Below the pieces are notes generated by a model that worked only from the letters and a program-made list of their open reading frames with translations, made no database searches and had not been told where the DNA came from. This document shows, piece by piece, positions 27,008 to 36,630 of a stretch of 64,000 nucleotides of DNA (within the stretch, counting starts at the first letter, position 1; the number at the start of each line of letters is the position of its first letter). The stretch comes from Cytobacillus eiseniae (GTDB taxonomy: Bacteria > Bacillota > Bacilli > Bacillales > Cytobacillaceae): contig NZ_JAGIKZ010000018.1 of NCBI RefSeq assembly GCF_017874625.1, positions 1-64,000 on the forward strand. The letters are read 5' to 3'. Position numbers and translations under genes: made by a program.

Positions 27008-28921
27008 TCAATTTTCTCTTTGATCTCTATTCTTCCTTATCTCTTTTTGAATTTTACGTAGGGCTTTTTTCGAACCACGTTCGATATCATGCTGCATTTT
27101 TCTTGTTTTATAATCTACAAATAATGTTTCTAGATCATATCCTTCTGGATATAATTCCTCTGCCTGCAACTCAATGGCAAGCCGCTTCACATGTACATCA
27201 ATCATTCCTCCATTATAAAACACTCCCACATTATTGTAATTGTCTATCTCTTTATATACAATTCCATAGTCATTATAGTCTAGTAACTTTACACGATCCC
27301 CTTTTTTGTATTCATACTCCACTTTGGAATTCTCACTGATAATCTTCGGCTTTCTCGTTTTCCCTTCCTTAACCGTATCTAAATGATACTCTTTATTCTC
27401 CATATAGCCTTTTGCTTTTTGCAGGACATTTTCTCGTATGTTCATTTTTTTAGAAATCCAAAGCGCATTGCTTTCTCCAGATTTGCCGATCAATAACTTA
27501 TATTTTGGTTCCAAAGTTTCACTATTAAATTGCATCGCTGCATTCATAAAGTCGGTATGCATTTCTGAAAAGCGTTTGATTTCACCATAGTGAGTGGTTG
27601 CAACTGTGATACATCCCATATGATAAAATTCTTCTAAAATAGCGATCGCAAGGGCCGATCCCTCATTCGGCTCAGTGCCGCTGCCTATTTCATCAAATAG
27701 TAAAAGTGTATGATTATTGGATACTCTCATTATTTCTGAAAGGTTTTTCATATGTGATGAAAAGGTACTTAAAGCATTTTCTATGCTCTGATTATCGCCA
27801 ATGTCTACAAATAGATTATCGAAAACGGACATTTCCGTCTCCTTGTCCGCGACAATGTGTAAGCCTGACATGACCGCTAATGATAACAGTCCAATTGTTT
27901 TAAGAACAATCGTTTTCCCGCCAGCATTAGGCCCCGTTATAATTAAGCTGCGATAATTATCCCCGATTTCAAAATGAAGGGGCACAACTTCTCCTGATAA
28001 AAGAGGATGTTTGCCATTTACTATTTTTATAAACCCATAATCATTTAATATAGGCTCGATACCATCCATCTGTTTGCTATACTTTGCCTTTGCAAATACC
28101 ATATCATATTGACTAATCAGCTCTAGATTAATCTTAATGGCATAAATATTCTCTAGGATCATTCCTGATAAAGTAGCTAATATTTGATATTCTTCAATTG
28201 CCTCTTCAGCTTTGAGCATAGCGTGTTCTGTATTTAATTTTGTAACAGTACTTGGTTCAATAAAAACGGTTGACCCTTTAGAAGAAACTTCAATAATTGT
28301 GCCTGAAACTTGATTTTTAAATGAAGCTTTAATTGGAATCGTGTATCGATCATCTTTCTTGCTAATAAAGAATTCTTGAATGTACTTTTTATTGGCACTA
28401 TTATTTAAAAATTTATTTAAACGTTCTGTCACTTTCTCTTCTACTGAATCAATGCTACTACGTATTCGTCTTAGTTCTCTGCTTGCAGCTGAATCTACTC
28501 GATTCCCTTTAATTGCAAAATCAACCTCTTCTTCGATATTTTTAAATTCTGCTATTGAATGAGCATACGATGAGAGGACAGGTGCAAAAAACTCTTTATC
28601 CAGCATAAACTTTTTAATTTTCCTACATCCTCTTAAAAAATCCGAAACACTAACTAACTCACTTGGACCTAAGATCACGCCTTTTTCTAGGTTTTGAATC
28701 GTATTCTCAATATTGGATACGCCTAAAAATGGCACATGACCGACTGTATCTATTATCACTCTTGCCTCTGTCGTTTCATTTAAACGATTTTTAACTACTT
28801 TCAGATTTGAACTTGGTTTCAATTGATCAATCATTCGTTTTCCTAATCCACTAACACAATAGGATTTAACTATTTCTTTTAACTCGTTATATTGCAACTT
28901 TTCAAAAGTCATCTGATTCAT
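27008..28921 (-). CDS. MutS2-like ATPase lacking the Smr nuclease domain
   Basis: 637 aa from ATG 28921 behind GAGGGG. MutS core and clamp (about 1-290) then an ABC-type ATPase: Walker A ITGPNAGGKTIVLKT near residue 325, Walker B LLLFDEIGSGTEPNEGSALA and switch VATTHYGEIKRF. The C-terminal part has a KOW-like KKGDRVKLLDYNDYGIVYK and a basic helix, but ends where MutS2 (about 785 aa) would carry Smr. MutS2 of B. subtilis acts on collided ribosomes and in recombination control. This shorter paralog probably binds nucleic acid or ribosomes without nuclease activity. An unusual leader precedes it. Confidence 0.83.
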   Translation of the reverse strand: MNQMTFEKLQYNELKEIVKSYCVSGLGKRMIDQLKPSSNLKVVKNRLNETTEARVIIDTVGHVPFLGVSNIENTIQNLEKGVILGPSELVSVSDFLRGCRKIKKFMLDKEFFAPVLSSYAHSIAEFKNIEEEVDFAIKGNRVDSAASRELRRIRSSIDSVEEKVTERLNKFLNNSANKKYIQEFFISKKDDRYTIPIKASFKNQVSGTIIEVSSKGSTVFIEPSTVTKLNTEHAMLKAEEAIEEYQILATLSGMILENIYAIKINLELISQYDMVFAKAKYSKQMDGIEPILNDYGFIKIVNGKHPLLSGEVVPLHFEIGDNYRSLIITGPNAGGKTIVLKTIGLLSLAVMSGLHIVADKETEMSVFDNLFVDIGDNQSIENALSTFSSHMKNLSEIMRVSNNHTLLLFDEIGSGTEPNEGSALAIAILEEFYHMGCITVATTHYGEIKRFSEMHTDFMNAAMQFNSETLEPKYKLLIGKSGESNALWISKKMNIRENVLQKAKGYMENKEYHLDTVKEGKTRKPKIISENSKVEYEYKKGDRVKLLDYNDYGIVYKEIDNYNNVGVFYNGGMIDVHVKRLAIELQAEELYPEGYDLETLFVDYKTRKMQHDIERGSKKALRKIQKEIRKNRDQREN

Positions 28922-28966
28922 TTCTTTTTTCCCCTCACTATGATTATTTTGAGTCATATATGAAGA

Positions 28967-29178
28967 TACCTACCCATTAGACTTCAATGAGGAATCAAAA
29001 AGTGGATAAGTTGTTGAATCTCTATAAAATAAACACAAAAAAAGCTGCGAAGGATACCGCAGCTTTCTTACAATTACAAGGCAAGTGTACAATGCATATA
29101 CATTGAAATAGGCCAAATAAAAGGATCGGCCCAACAAATGATCGTTACACGCTTTATAAAGTAATGTAGGTATCTTCA
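28967..29178 (-). promoter_or_regulatory. Structured leader: 14-bp inverted repeat enclosing a terminator
   Basis: ATGAAGATACCTAC (28967-28980) is exactly inverted as GTAGGTATCTTCAT (29165-29178). Between them a minus-strand intrinsic terminator lies at about 29037-29066: stem GCTGCG/CGCAGC with AAAG/CTTT ends, followed by TTTTTTT. The far arm ends 45 bases before the MutS2-like start, so the long-range pair would form in its transcript. It could be an attenuator or a small MITE-like element. The rest of the gap to 29419 shows nothing. Confidence 0.6.
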
Positions 29179-29419
29179 TAGGTATTGAAATAAATGCATG
29201 ACAAAGATAAGGGTATAAATTGTATAAAATTTCCCTTTTGTCATTCAACTTATTTCATTTAATTTTTTCCTATTTAGAACCTACTACACTCATAAAAATA
29301 CCTCTAATTTAATTATAGTTTTTTCATTAAAGTCTAATTTACATTATTGTACTTAATGTTATTAAGAAAGTAAAGGTGAAATACACACAAAATAAGATGA
29401 GTCTACGCCGAAACCAACT

Positions 29420-30127
29420 TTAACATCTTACATACTTACGTTTGAAACCAAGTCTTCCTTTATCTATTTCTTTTTGTATACTTTCGTTCGCGTTTAGGAA
29501 ACTGCTTTTTTTCTTTTCCCGTTTCATTTCTACGATCCCCACTTCTTTTGCAACTTCGATTGCCTTTTCATGTAGTGGGACATATGAAATGCCTGCAGTG
29601 AATAGAAAATTATTCATAGCAGATTTTGTTCGTTCTGGTGAATCATGAATCGAATTTTTAACAAGCTCAAGCATATTGGAAATTTTACTTTCGGAAAATT
29701 CATGATCTTTGCGATTCCCTAAAAGCCAGCAGTAGCAACTCCAGCCTGCTGACATTCGTAGTTCGTCCCCGCTTGCAATCCATTTATCTGCAACGTCTTG
29801 GGCAATATCGGATTCTGATAATGTAACTGCCACCACATAATCAGACAGCATGTAAAAGTATGCTCCATCCATCCAACGATCATAATCTGATTCAGTCATT
29901 GCCTTTGGATCTGCAATAATGCCTGCAAAGTACATGGCATCGTAGTTACCTGTGGCATAAAGCTCCTCAGCCAACTGTTGATTGATTTTTATTTTTTTGG
30001 CGATTGGTTTCATTGCACCTGTTGCCACACCAAAAAGCGGCTCGCGTGCACCGTTGGATATGTATATTTTTTTCGTTCGCTCCTTGCCTAGGGATTCAAG
30101 CTCTAGCATAACTATTTCAAAATCCAT
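29420..30127 (-). CDS. AlkD-like DNA alkylation repair protein
   Basis: 235 aa helical HEAT-like-repeat protein of the AlkD/AlkC DNA glycosylase superfamily. NGAREPLFGVATGAMKPIAK near the N-terminus, ATGNYDAMYFAGIIADP and the WMDGAYFYMLSDYVV / SAGWSCYCWLLG segments match this family. It would remove alkylated bases or act on related lesions. The catalytic Asp/Trp set of AlkD cannot be assigned with certainty here, and many such Bacillus paralogs are uncharacterised. The gene is single with an AGAAGGG ribosome-binding site. Confidence 0.82.
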   Translation of the reverse strand: MDFEIVMLELESLGKERTKKIYISNGAREPLFGVATGAMKPIAKKIKINQQLAEELYATGNYDAMYFAGIIADPKAMTESDYDRWMDGAYFYMLSDYVVAVTLSESDIAQDVADKWIASGDELRMSAGWSCYCWLLGNRKDHEFSESKISNMLELVKNSIHDSPERTKSAMNNFLFTAGISYVPLHEKAIEVAKEVGIVEMKREKKKSSFLNANESIQKEIDKGRLGFKRKYVRC

Positions 30128-30207
30128 TTTTTTGCCCTTCTTTCCTAGTTAAATATATATTTTTATTTAACCATATTTCCGTTTATTTCTCCTCTATTAC
30201 ATTTCAT

Positions 30208-30376
30208 AAAAAGAGGCTGGGACATAACTAATTTAGCTGTGTACAAAGCCGAATGGTAAATTCATTTTTTTATTATATAAATACAGAAAGCCGAACTATT
30301 GCAGAATGCTGTGTTAGCATTTCTAATAATAGTTCGGCTTTTTTAGTTGCTGAGCACCTTTTGTCCCAGCCTCTTT
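30208..30376. repeat. Nested hairpin intergenic element
   Basis: The outer arms AAAGAGGCTGGGACA (30210-30224) and TGTCCCAGCCTCTTT (30362-30376) pair perfectly. Inside, AGCCGAACTATT (30289-30300) pairs with AATAGTTCGGCT (30328-30339) followed by TTTTTT, and AGAATGCT/AGCATTTCT forms the tip. The outer arm sequence is one I recognise from intergenic repeats in several Firmicutes. It lies between the AlkD-like gene and the convergent-end side of tdh and could also terminate transcription. Confidence 0.75.
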
Positions 30377-30415
30377 GATTTTCTAACTATCCCTTGCAAC
30401 GGTGTCAAACTTGGT

Positions 30416-31354
30416 TTACTTCCCTAATTTCTCCAACATATCCGTTGTCATTTTTACTAAATCATATTCTGCTTTAAAGCCCCATTCTTCCTTGGCAGCA
30501 CTCGCATCAATCGAATTTGGCCAGCTATCAGCAATTTTCTGACGAACAGGATCAACTGCATAATTCATTTCAAAGTTTGGCATATGTGTACGGATTTCCG
30601 CAGCAATTTCCTCTGGATCAAAGCTCATTGCTGTTACATTAAATGAATTTCGGTGTATTAATTTCGATGGATCAGCTTCCATTAAATTAACGATCGCATT
30701 TAAAGCATCAGGCATATACATCATATCCATATAAGTTCCTTTATCGATATAAGATGTGTAGCGTCCTTTTTTAATCGCCTCATAATAAATTTCAACAGCA
30801 TAGTCTGTCGTCCCGCCGCCTGGTGGTGTCACATAAGAGATTAACCCTGGGAAACGTAATCCTCTCGTATCAACACCAAATTTATGATAGTAATAATCAG
30901 CTAGTAACTCACCAGCTACTTTATTAACTCCATACATCGTTGTCGGACGTTGAATCGTATCCTGTGGTGTAAGATCCTTTGGTGTAGAAGGACCGAATGC
31001 CCCGATTGAGCTCGGTGTAAAGAACTGGCAGTTTAATTCTCTTGCTGTTTCTAACGCATTCATTAGTCCACCCATATTTAAATTCCACGCAAATACAGGG
31101 TTTGCCTCTGCAGTAGCAGATAGCAATGCTGCCATATGAATAACAGTATCAACATTATATTTCTTTGCTATTTCAATCATTGTTTTTGAATCTGTTACAT
31201 CAACTACTTCAAATGGGCCGCTCTCGGCTGCTTCTGATTCATTTTTTCGAATATCTGTTGCAATAACATTGTCTGCACCATATATATTTCTTAGTTTAAC
31301 TGTCAATTCAGAGCCAATTTGACCTAGCGCACCTGTAATAAAAATTCTTTTCAT
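30416..31354 (-). CDS. tdh: L-threonine 3-dehydrogenase, SDR/epimerase type
   Basis: 312 aa extended-SDR enzyme. NAD-binding [14 protein letters not shown] starts the Rossmann fold, [15 protein letters not shown] is around the catalytic Ser/Thr, and the catalytic pair is [10 protein letters not shown] near residue 141. It oxidises threonine to 2-amino-3-ketobutyrate, which Kbl cleaves. This is the NAD-epimerase-like form, not the zinc MDR form found in E. coli and B. subtilis. It lies 60 bases downstream of kbl and is probably in its operon. Confidence 0.92.
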   Translation of the reverse strand: MKRIFITGALGQIGSELTVKLRNIYGADNVIATDIRKNESEAAESGPFEVVDVTDSKTMIEIAKKYNVDTVIHMAALLSATAEANPVFAWNLNMGGLMNALETARELNCQFFTPSSIGAFGPSTPKDLTPQDTIQRPTTMYGVNKVAGELLADYYYHKFGVDTRGLRFPGLISYVTPPGGGTTDYAVEIYYEAIKKGRYTSYIDKGTYMDMMYMPDALNAIVNLMEADPSKLIHRNSFNVTAMSFDPEEIAAEIRTHMPNFEMNYAVDPVRQKIADSWPNSIDASAAKEEWGFKAEYDLVKMTTDMLEKLGK

Positions 31355-31414
31355 CGATTGCCTCCATCCTCTTCCTATTTTGAAAAAGTTTTCTCTATTT
31401 TAAGAAGTATTTTC

Positions 31415-32605
31415 TTATATAATGCCCATCTCTTTGCCTACTTTTTCATAAATGGCAATTGCTTGATCTAGCATTTCCTTTGTATGTGCAGCAGACGGCA
31501 TGTTTCTAACACGACCAGTTCCTCTTGGTACAGTTGGAAACACAATTGACTTCGCATAAACACCTTCTTCATTCAGCTTTTTACTGAATTCTTGTGTTTT
31601 TACTTCATCACCGATAATACATGGTGTAATTGGTGTTTCACTGTTCCCAATATCAAATCCTAATTTCTTCAAACCCGCTTTTAAATAATTCGCATTTTCC
31701 CAAAGCTTTTGATTTAGTTCTGTGCTTTCCATTAATAATTCGATCGCTTTCGTACTAGCAACGACATCTGCTGGTGTTAATGATGTTGAGAATAAAAAAG
31801 GACGACTGCGTACCTTCAACCAATCAATCAATTCTTTCTTACCTGCAACATAGCCGCCAACAACCCCTATTGCTTTTGAAAGCGTTCCAATTTGGAAATC
31901 AACTTTATCAGATAAGCCGAAATGCTTAACCGTACCAGCACCTTCTCCTAATACACCTGATCCATGTGCATCATCTACATAAGTGATAAGATCAAATTCT
32001 TCTGCAATTTTAACAATCTCTGGAAGCTTGGCAATATCTCCATCCATTGAGAAGACACCATCTGTAATCACCATGATTTTGTTATAAAGGCCAGATTCTT
32101 TTGCTTCTTTCGCTTTCGCTCTTAAATCTTCCATATCGGAATGATTAACACGGATAATCTTTGCTTTTGATAAACGGCATCCATCAATAATTGATGCATG
32201 ATTCAGTTCATCCGATAGAATCGCATCATTCTTGTCCATGACAGCTGAAATCGCCGCCATATTACAATTGAACCCAGATTGATAAGCAATTGCAGCCTCT
32301 GTATGCTTGAATTCAGCAAGCTTTTCTTCCAGCTTAATATGAATATCAAGTGTTCCATTAATTGTCCGAACAGCTCCAGCACCAACACCGTATTTGTTGA
32401 TCGCTTCTATCGCCGCCTTTTTCATACGCTCATCTGTCGCTAGACCTAAATAATTATTAGATGAAAGATTCACTAATTCTCTGCCATTAATTGTAATCAT
32501 TGGGCCATTTGGGCTTTCTAGTGGATCAATTACATTATAAAGACCTTTACTCTTTAAATCCTCAAGGTTTTCATTTAAAAATGCATCTAATATGTTGCTT
32601 GACAT
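31415..32605 (-). CDS. kbl: Glycine C-acetyltransferase (2-amino-3-ketobutyrate CoA ligase)
   Basis: 396 aa alpha-oxoamine-synthase PLP enzyme. The start ATG 32605 ([20 protein letters not shown]) follows GGGGGATG; a reading to 32656 has no site. Signatures: [41 protein letters not shown] and PLP lysine [15 protein letters not shown] near residue 242. It converts 2-amino-3-ketobutyrate plus CoA to glycine and acetyl-CoA. It is first in the kbl-tdh operon. A 16-bp perfect palindrome lies 44 bases upstream. Confidence 0.95.
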   Translation of the reverse strand: MSSNILDAFLNENLEDLKSKGLYNVIDPLESPNGPMITINGRELVNLSSNNYLGLATDERMKKAAIEAINKYGVGAGAVRTINGTLDIHIKLEEKLAEFKHTEAAIAYQSGFNCNMAAISAVMDKNDAILSDELNHASIIDGCRLSKAKIIRVNHSDMEDLRAKAKEAKESGLYNKIMVITDGVFSMDGDIAKLPEIVKIAEEFDLITYVDDAHGSGVLGEGAGTVKHFGLSDKVDFQIGTLSKAIGVVGGYVAGKKELIDWLKVRSRPFLFSTSLTPADVVASTKAIELLMESTELNQKLWENANYLKAGLKKLGFDIGNSETPITPCIIGDEVKTQEFSKKLNEEGVYAKSIVFPTVPRGTGRVRNMPSAAHTKEMLDQAIAIYEKVGKEMGII

Positions 32606-32648
32606 CTTTACATCCCCCATTTGGTTTATTAGTAATTGTCGCCTATCA

Positions 32649-32664
32649 GGATACAATTGTATCC
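32649..32664. promoter_or_regulatory. Perfect 16-bp palindrome upstream of kbl-tdh
   Basis: GGATACAATTGTATCC is its own reverse complement and lies 44-59 bases before the kbl start, a normal place for an operator. No matching regulator gene is adjacent. The rest of the 500-base gap to katA holds the katA promoter region (next entry) and otherwise plain AT-rich sequence. Confidence 0.5.
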
Positions 32665-33009
32665 CTCACAAAGACACGAATTTTCTTGCTATGTAAAGGA
32701 TTGATACATAATACTTTAGCATATTTTTTCACTTTGTATATACCTCATGGACAGAATAGCAATTATTTTTTCATCTACTTCTATCATTTTATAGTTTGCT
32801 CATTTTATTAAAAAACTACAAGTAAAATAGCTTCTTAAATTGTCATTTATTTTTCCCTTCTTTGGCAGGAATTAATGAAAAAAAAAGGAATGTAGTATAT
32901 AAGTTCAATCAGTTCTTTATAAACAGCTTCCTTCATATATTTAGATTGATGAGTACACTTTGGACATCCTGTCATTTCTAAATATTTTTAGATTATATTC
33001 GTTTTTATT

Positions 33010-33059
33010 TTATATTAATTATAAATAAGTATTGATTTTTTGTTGAGAAGTGTTATCAT
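33010..33059 (+). promoter_or_regulatory. katA promoter with PerR-type box
   Basis: TTATATTAATTATAA (33010-33024) matches the Bacillus PerR box TTATAATnATTATAA except at one base. Just downstream lie TTGATT (33032-33037), a 16-base spacer and TATCAT (33054-33059) as candidate -35/-10. In B. subtilis PerR represses katA and peroxide lifts this. A GAGGTG ribosome-binding site follows before ATG 33106. Confidence 0.7.
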
Positions 33060-33105
33060 TGTAATCATGAAGTAACAATATAATTTTCTATGAGGTGATT
33101 GTATT

Positions 33106-34560
33106 ATGACGAATAATAAACTAACTACTAGCTGGGGTGCTCCTGTAGGAGACAACCAAAACTCAATGACAGCTGGCTCACGCGGACCTACTTTAATCCA
33201 AGATGTACATTTACTAGAAAAATTAGCTCACTTTAACCGCGAACGTGTTCCTGAGCGAGTTGTTCATGCAAAGGGTGCTGGTGCACACGGTTACTTTGAA
33301 GTGACAAATGACCTTACTAAATATACGAAAGCAGATTTCTTGTCAGAAATAGGCAAACGCACACCAATGTTTATCCGTTTCTCAACAGTTGCCGGTGAGC
33401 TTGGTTCTGCAGATACAGTTCGTGACCCGCGTGGATTTGCCGTAAAATTCTATACAGAGGAAGGAAATTACGATCTTGTAGGAAATAACACACCTATTTT
33501 CTTCATTCGTGATGCGATTAAATTCCCTGACTTTATTCATACACAAAAAAGAGATCCAAAGACACATTTGAAAAACCCTACTGCTGTTTGGGATTTCTGG
33601 AGCCTATCACCAGAATCACTTCATCAAGTAACATACTTAATGGGAGACCGCGGAATCCCTGCAACACTTAGACATATGAATGGATATGGAAGTCATACAT
33701 TTAAATGGACGAATAAAGATGGTGATGGTGTATGGGTAAAATATCACTTTATAGCTGATCAAGGTGTTAAGAATATGGACGTCAATCTAGCTGCTAAGCT
33801 TGCTGGTGAGAACCCTGATTACCATACAGAAGATTTATTTAATGCAATTGAAGAAGGCAATTTCCCTTCATGGACATTAAAGGTTCAAATCATGCCTTTA
33901 GAAGATGCAAATACGTATCGCTTTGATCCATTCGATGTAACAAAAGTATGGTCACATAAAGATTATCCACTAATTGAAGTTGGTAAAATGGTATTGGATC
34001 GTAACCCTGAAAACTATTTTGCAGAGGTTGAGCAAGCAACATTCTCACCTGGCACACTCGTACCTGGAATCGATGTTTCACCTGATAAAATGCTTCAAGG
34101 CCGCTTATTTGCTTACCATGATGCACATCGTTACCGTGTAGGTGCAAATCACCAAGCACTTCCAATTAACCGTCCGAAAAATGAAGTGAGCAATTATCAA
34201 CGTGACGGGCAAATGCGTTTTGATAATAACGGCGGCGGTTCTGTATATTACGAACCAAATAGCTTTAGCGGTCCAACAGAAGTTCCTGAGCATAAACAAG
34301 CTGCATATGCTGTATCAGGAATTGCTGAAAGTGTATCGTATGATCATAATGATCACTATACACAGCCTGGTGACTTATACCGCTTAATGTCTGAAGACGA
34401 ACGCGCTCGTACAGTTGCAAACATCGTTGGTGCAATGAAGCCTGTCGAAATCGAAGAAATCAAATTACGCCAAATCCAGCACTTCTATAAAGCAGATCCA
34501 GAATTCGGAACTCGTATTGCTGAAGGTCTTGGCTTGAAGGTTCCACAAGAAGTAAAGTAA
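33106..34560 (+). CDS. katA: Catalase, haem-containing small-subunit type
   Basis: 484 aa clade-3 monofunctional catalase. Distal His in [37 protein letters not shown] with the distal Asn region, and the proximal haem tyrosine in [18 protein letters not shown]. It breaks down hydrogen peroxide in the cytoplasm. Length and order match vegetative KatA of Bacillus. The gene has its own PerR-type promoter and a terminator. Confidence 0.96.
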   Translation: MTNNKLTTSWGAPVGDNQNSMTAGSRGPTLIQDVHLLEKLAHFNRERVPERVVHAKGAGAHGYFEVTNDLTKYTKADFLSEIGKRTPMFIRFSTVAGELGSADTVRDPRGFAVKFYTEEGNYDLVGNNTPIFFIRDAIKFPDFIHTQKRDPKTHLKNPTAVWDFWSLSPESLHQVTYLMGDRGIPATLRHMNGYGSHTFKWTNKDGDGVWVKYHFIADQGVKNMDVNLAAKLAGENPDYHTEDLFNAIEEGNFPSWTLKVQIMPLEDANTYRFDPFDVTKVWSHKDYPLIEVGKMVLDRNPENYFAEVEQATFSPGTLVPGIDVSPDKMLQGRLFAYHDAHRYRVGANHQALPINRPKNEVSNYQRDGQMRFDNNGGGSVYYEPNSFSGPTEVPEHKQAAYAVSGIAESVSYDHNDHYTQPGDLYRLMSEDERARTVANIVGAMKPVEIEEIKLRQIQHFYKADPEFGTRIAEGLGLKVPQEVK

Positions 34561-34572
34561 TAGAATAATAGA

Positions 34573-34605
34573 AAAAGGCATCCATTTAAATGGGTGCCTT
34601 TTTTC
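34573..34605 (+). terminator. Terminator of katA
   Basis: AAAGGCA-TCCATTT pairs with AAATGGG-TGCCTTT, followed by a T-run. The rest of 34561-34808 shows nothing else. Confidence 0.8.
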
Positions 34606-34808
34606 TGCTTAAATACTTTTAGTGCCCTATTTCAGTCTTTTGAATTTACGCATAAATTGATTATTGCAATCAAACATCAATAATTTATACCTGCATTTCA
34701 TTTTCCATTACTTTTTCCACCTCACACTCCCCTAAAGTCTAGTCGAATGATTAAAAATCTTGTATGATGTAAAAATGAATTACTTTTGAAAGTTGAGGAA
34801 ATAAAAAA

Positions 34809-36365
34809 ATGAGCTTATTAAATGTAGAGAATTTGAGCCATACGTTTGGTGATCGTACGTTATTTAAAGATGTATCATTCCGATTATTAGCTGAGGACCA
34901 TGTCGGGCTTGTTGGAGCCAATGGTGTTGGAAAATCAACGTTAATGAATATTATTACTGGACAGCTGATCCATGATTCGGGTCGTGTAGAATGGACACCG
35001 AGTGTTCATTACGGATATCTTGATCAGCACACCATTTTAACACCTGGAAAAACAATGCGTGATGTTCTAAAGGATGCATTCCTTCCCCTTTTCGAGCAAG
35101 AAAAGGCGCTTAATGAAGTAACAGCAAAAATGGCTGATGCTACACCTGAGGAATTAGAAGATTTACTAGAAGAAATGGGGAAAATCCAAGATCGCTTAGA
35201 TGCTGGCGGCTTCTACACACTCGATATAAAAATTGAAGAAGCAGCACGTGGACTCGGACTAGATGCAATCGGTCTTGATCGTGATGTGACTGCCCTAAGC
35301 GGCGGACAGCGTACGAAAGTATTATTAGCAAAGCTATTACTTGAGCAGCCACAAGTTTTACTTTTAGATGAACCGACAAACTATTTAGATGTCGAGCATA
35401 TTCGCTGGCTGACAAACTATCTGAAAGAATACCCATATGCCTTCATTCTTATTTCACATGATACGGAATTCATGAATCAAGTATCTAATACGATTTTCCA
35501 CTTAGAATTTTCTAAGCTGACTCGCTACACTGCAAGCTATGATAAATTCTTGGAATTAGCTGAAATCAATAAGAATCAGCATATTCATGCTTATGAAAAG
35601 CAAAAGGATTTCATCAAAAAACAAGAAGACTTTATTGCGAAAAATAAAGCACGCTATTCAACAACTGGTCGTGCAAAAAGTCGACAAAAGCAGCTAGACC
35701 GAATGGAAAGAATTGATCGCCCTGAAACGGCAATGAAGCCAACCTTTGATTTTAAGGAGTCACGCGGAAGCAGCCGATATGTTTTTGAAGGCAAGGATTT
35801 CGAAATCGGCTATACACATGCTTTATTGCCAAAAATGTCAATAACAATCGAACGTGGAGAGAAAATTGCCATTGTCGGTTGCAATGGAGTCGGAAAATCG
35901 ACTCTGTTAAAAACAATGCTAGGAAAAATTAAACCAATCAGCGGGAATGTAGAACGTGGAGACTTCCTCTACCCTTCCTATTTTGAACAGGAAGTAAAGG
36001 CAGATAATATCACACCAATTGATGATGTTTGGAATGAGTTCCCTTCCATGGATCAGCACCAAGTACGGGCTGCATTAGCAAAATGCGGATTAAAAAATGA
36101 ACATATTTCCCGACCTTTAAACCAGCTAAGTGGTGGAGAACAGGCAAAAGTTCGTTTATGCAAACTGCTAATGAATGAAAGCAATTGGCTTCTATTTGAC
36201 GAGCCTACTAACCATCTTGATGTTGTAGCAAAGGAAGAACTAAAACGTGCATTAAAAGCCTATAAAGGAACAGTTGTTTTAGTGTGCCATGAACCTGATT
36301 TTTATGAAGATTGGGTAACAAAGGTTTGGGATGTAGAGGAATGGTCACAGCATCTTCCTTCCTAA
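34809..36365 (+). CDS. yfmM: ABC-F ATPase, YfmM-like
   Basis: 518 aa soluble protein with two ABC modules and no membrane domain. Walker A GANGVGKSTLMN and GCNGVGKSTLLK; signatures LSGGQRTKVLLAKLLLEQP and LSGGEQAKVRLCKLL; Walker B LLLDEPTNYLD and LLFDEPTNHLD. A charged linker (about 240-310: KDFIKKQEDFIAKNKARYST, SRQKQLDRMERID) is the P-site tRNA interaction motif. The opening MSLLNVENLSHTFGDRTLFK is close to B. subtilis YfmM. ABC-F proteins bind the ribosomal E-site and relieve stalls or confer antibiotic resistance; YfmM has been linked to translation. The gene is single. Confidence 0.9.
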   Translation: MSLLNVENLSHTFGDRTLFKDVSFRLLAEDHVGLVGANGVGKSTLMNIITGQLIHDSGRVEWTPSVHYGYLDQHTILTPGKTMRDVLKDAFLPLFEQEKALNEVTAKMADATPEELEDLLEEMGKIQDRLDAGGFYTLDIKIEEAARGLGLDAIGLDRDVTALSGGQRTKVLLAKLLLEQPQVLLLDEPTNYLDVEHIRWLTNYLKEYPYAFILISHDTEFMNQVSNTIFHLEFSKLTRYTASYDKFLELAEINKNQHIHAYEKQKDFIKKQEDFIAKNKARYSTTGRAKSRQKQLDRMERIDRPETAMKPTFDFKESRGSSRYVFEGKDFEIGYTHALLPKMSITIERGEKIAIVGCNGVGKSTLLKTMLGKIKPISGNVERGDFLYPSYFEQEVKADNITPIDDVWNEFPSMDQHQVRAALAKCGLKNEHISRPLNQLSGGEQAKVRLCKLLMNESNWLLFDEPTNHLDVVAKEELKRALKAYKGTVVLVCHEPDFYEDWVTKVWDVEEWSQHLPS

Positions 36366-36368
36366 TAG

Positions 36369-36400
36369 TGAACCCTCTGCAATGCAGGGGGTTTTTGTCT
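36369..36400 (+). terminator. Terminator of the ABC-F gene
   Basis: AACCCTCTGC pairs with GCAGGGGGTT, followed by TTTGTCTTTTTT. The following 230 bases before the DegV gene show no gene. Confidence 0.75.
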
Positions 36401-36630
36401 TTTTTTAGAAAACTGAAATTTAGTGCTATTCTATCTTTGAAGATAGTTATTTTACCAACATATAAATGTGTCTATTATTTGAACTTCGATTAATTATAGT
36501 GTAAACGATTTCAATAGTGTATAATTGAGAAGCTTAGATTTAACCTTATTCCTCTTCATGTATAGAAGAAAATTTCTTTTATGAACATGCCTTTTATCAG
36601 GTAAATACTTAATAAAGGACTAACTAATTT

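Noticed and set aside
28970-29248. 92-codon minus-strand frame upstream of the MutS2-like gene
   Set aside because: It lies across the inverted repeat and terminator, has no good ribosome-binding site and no recognisable domain.
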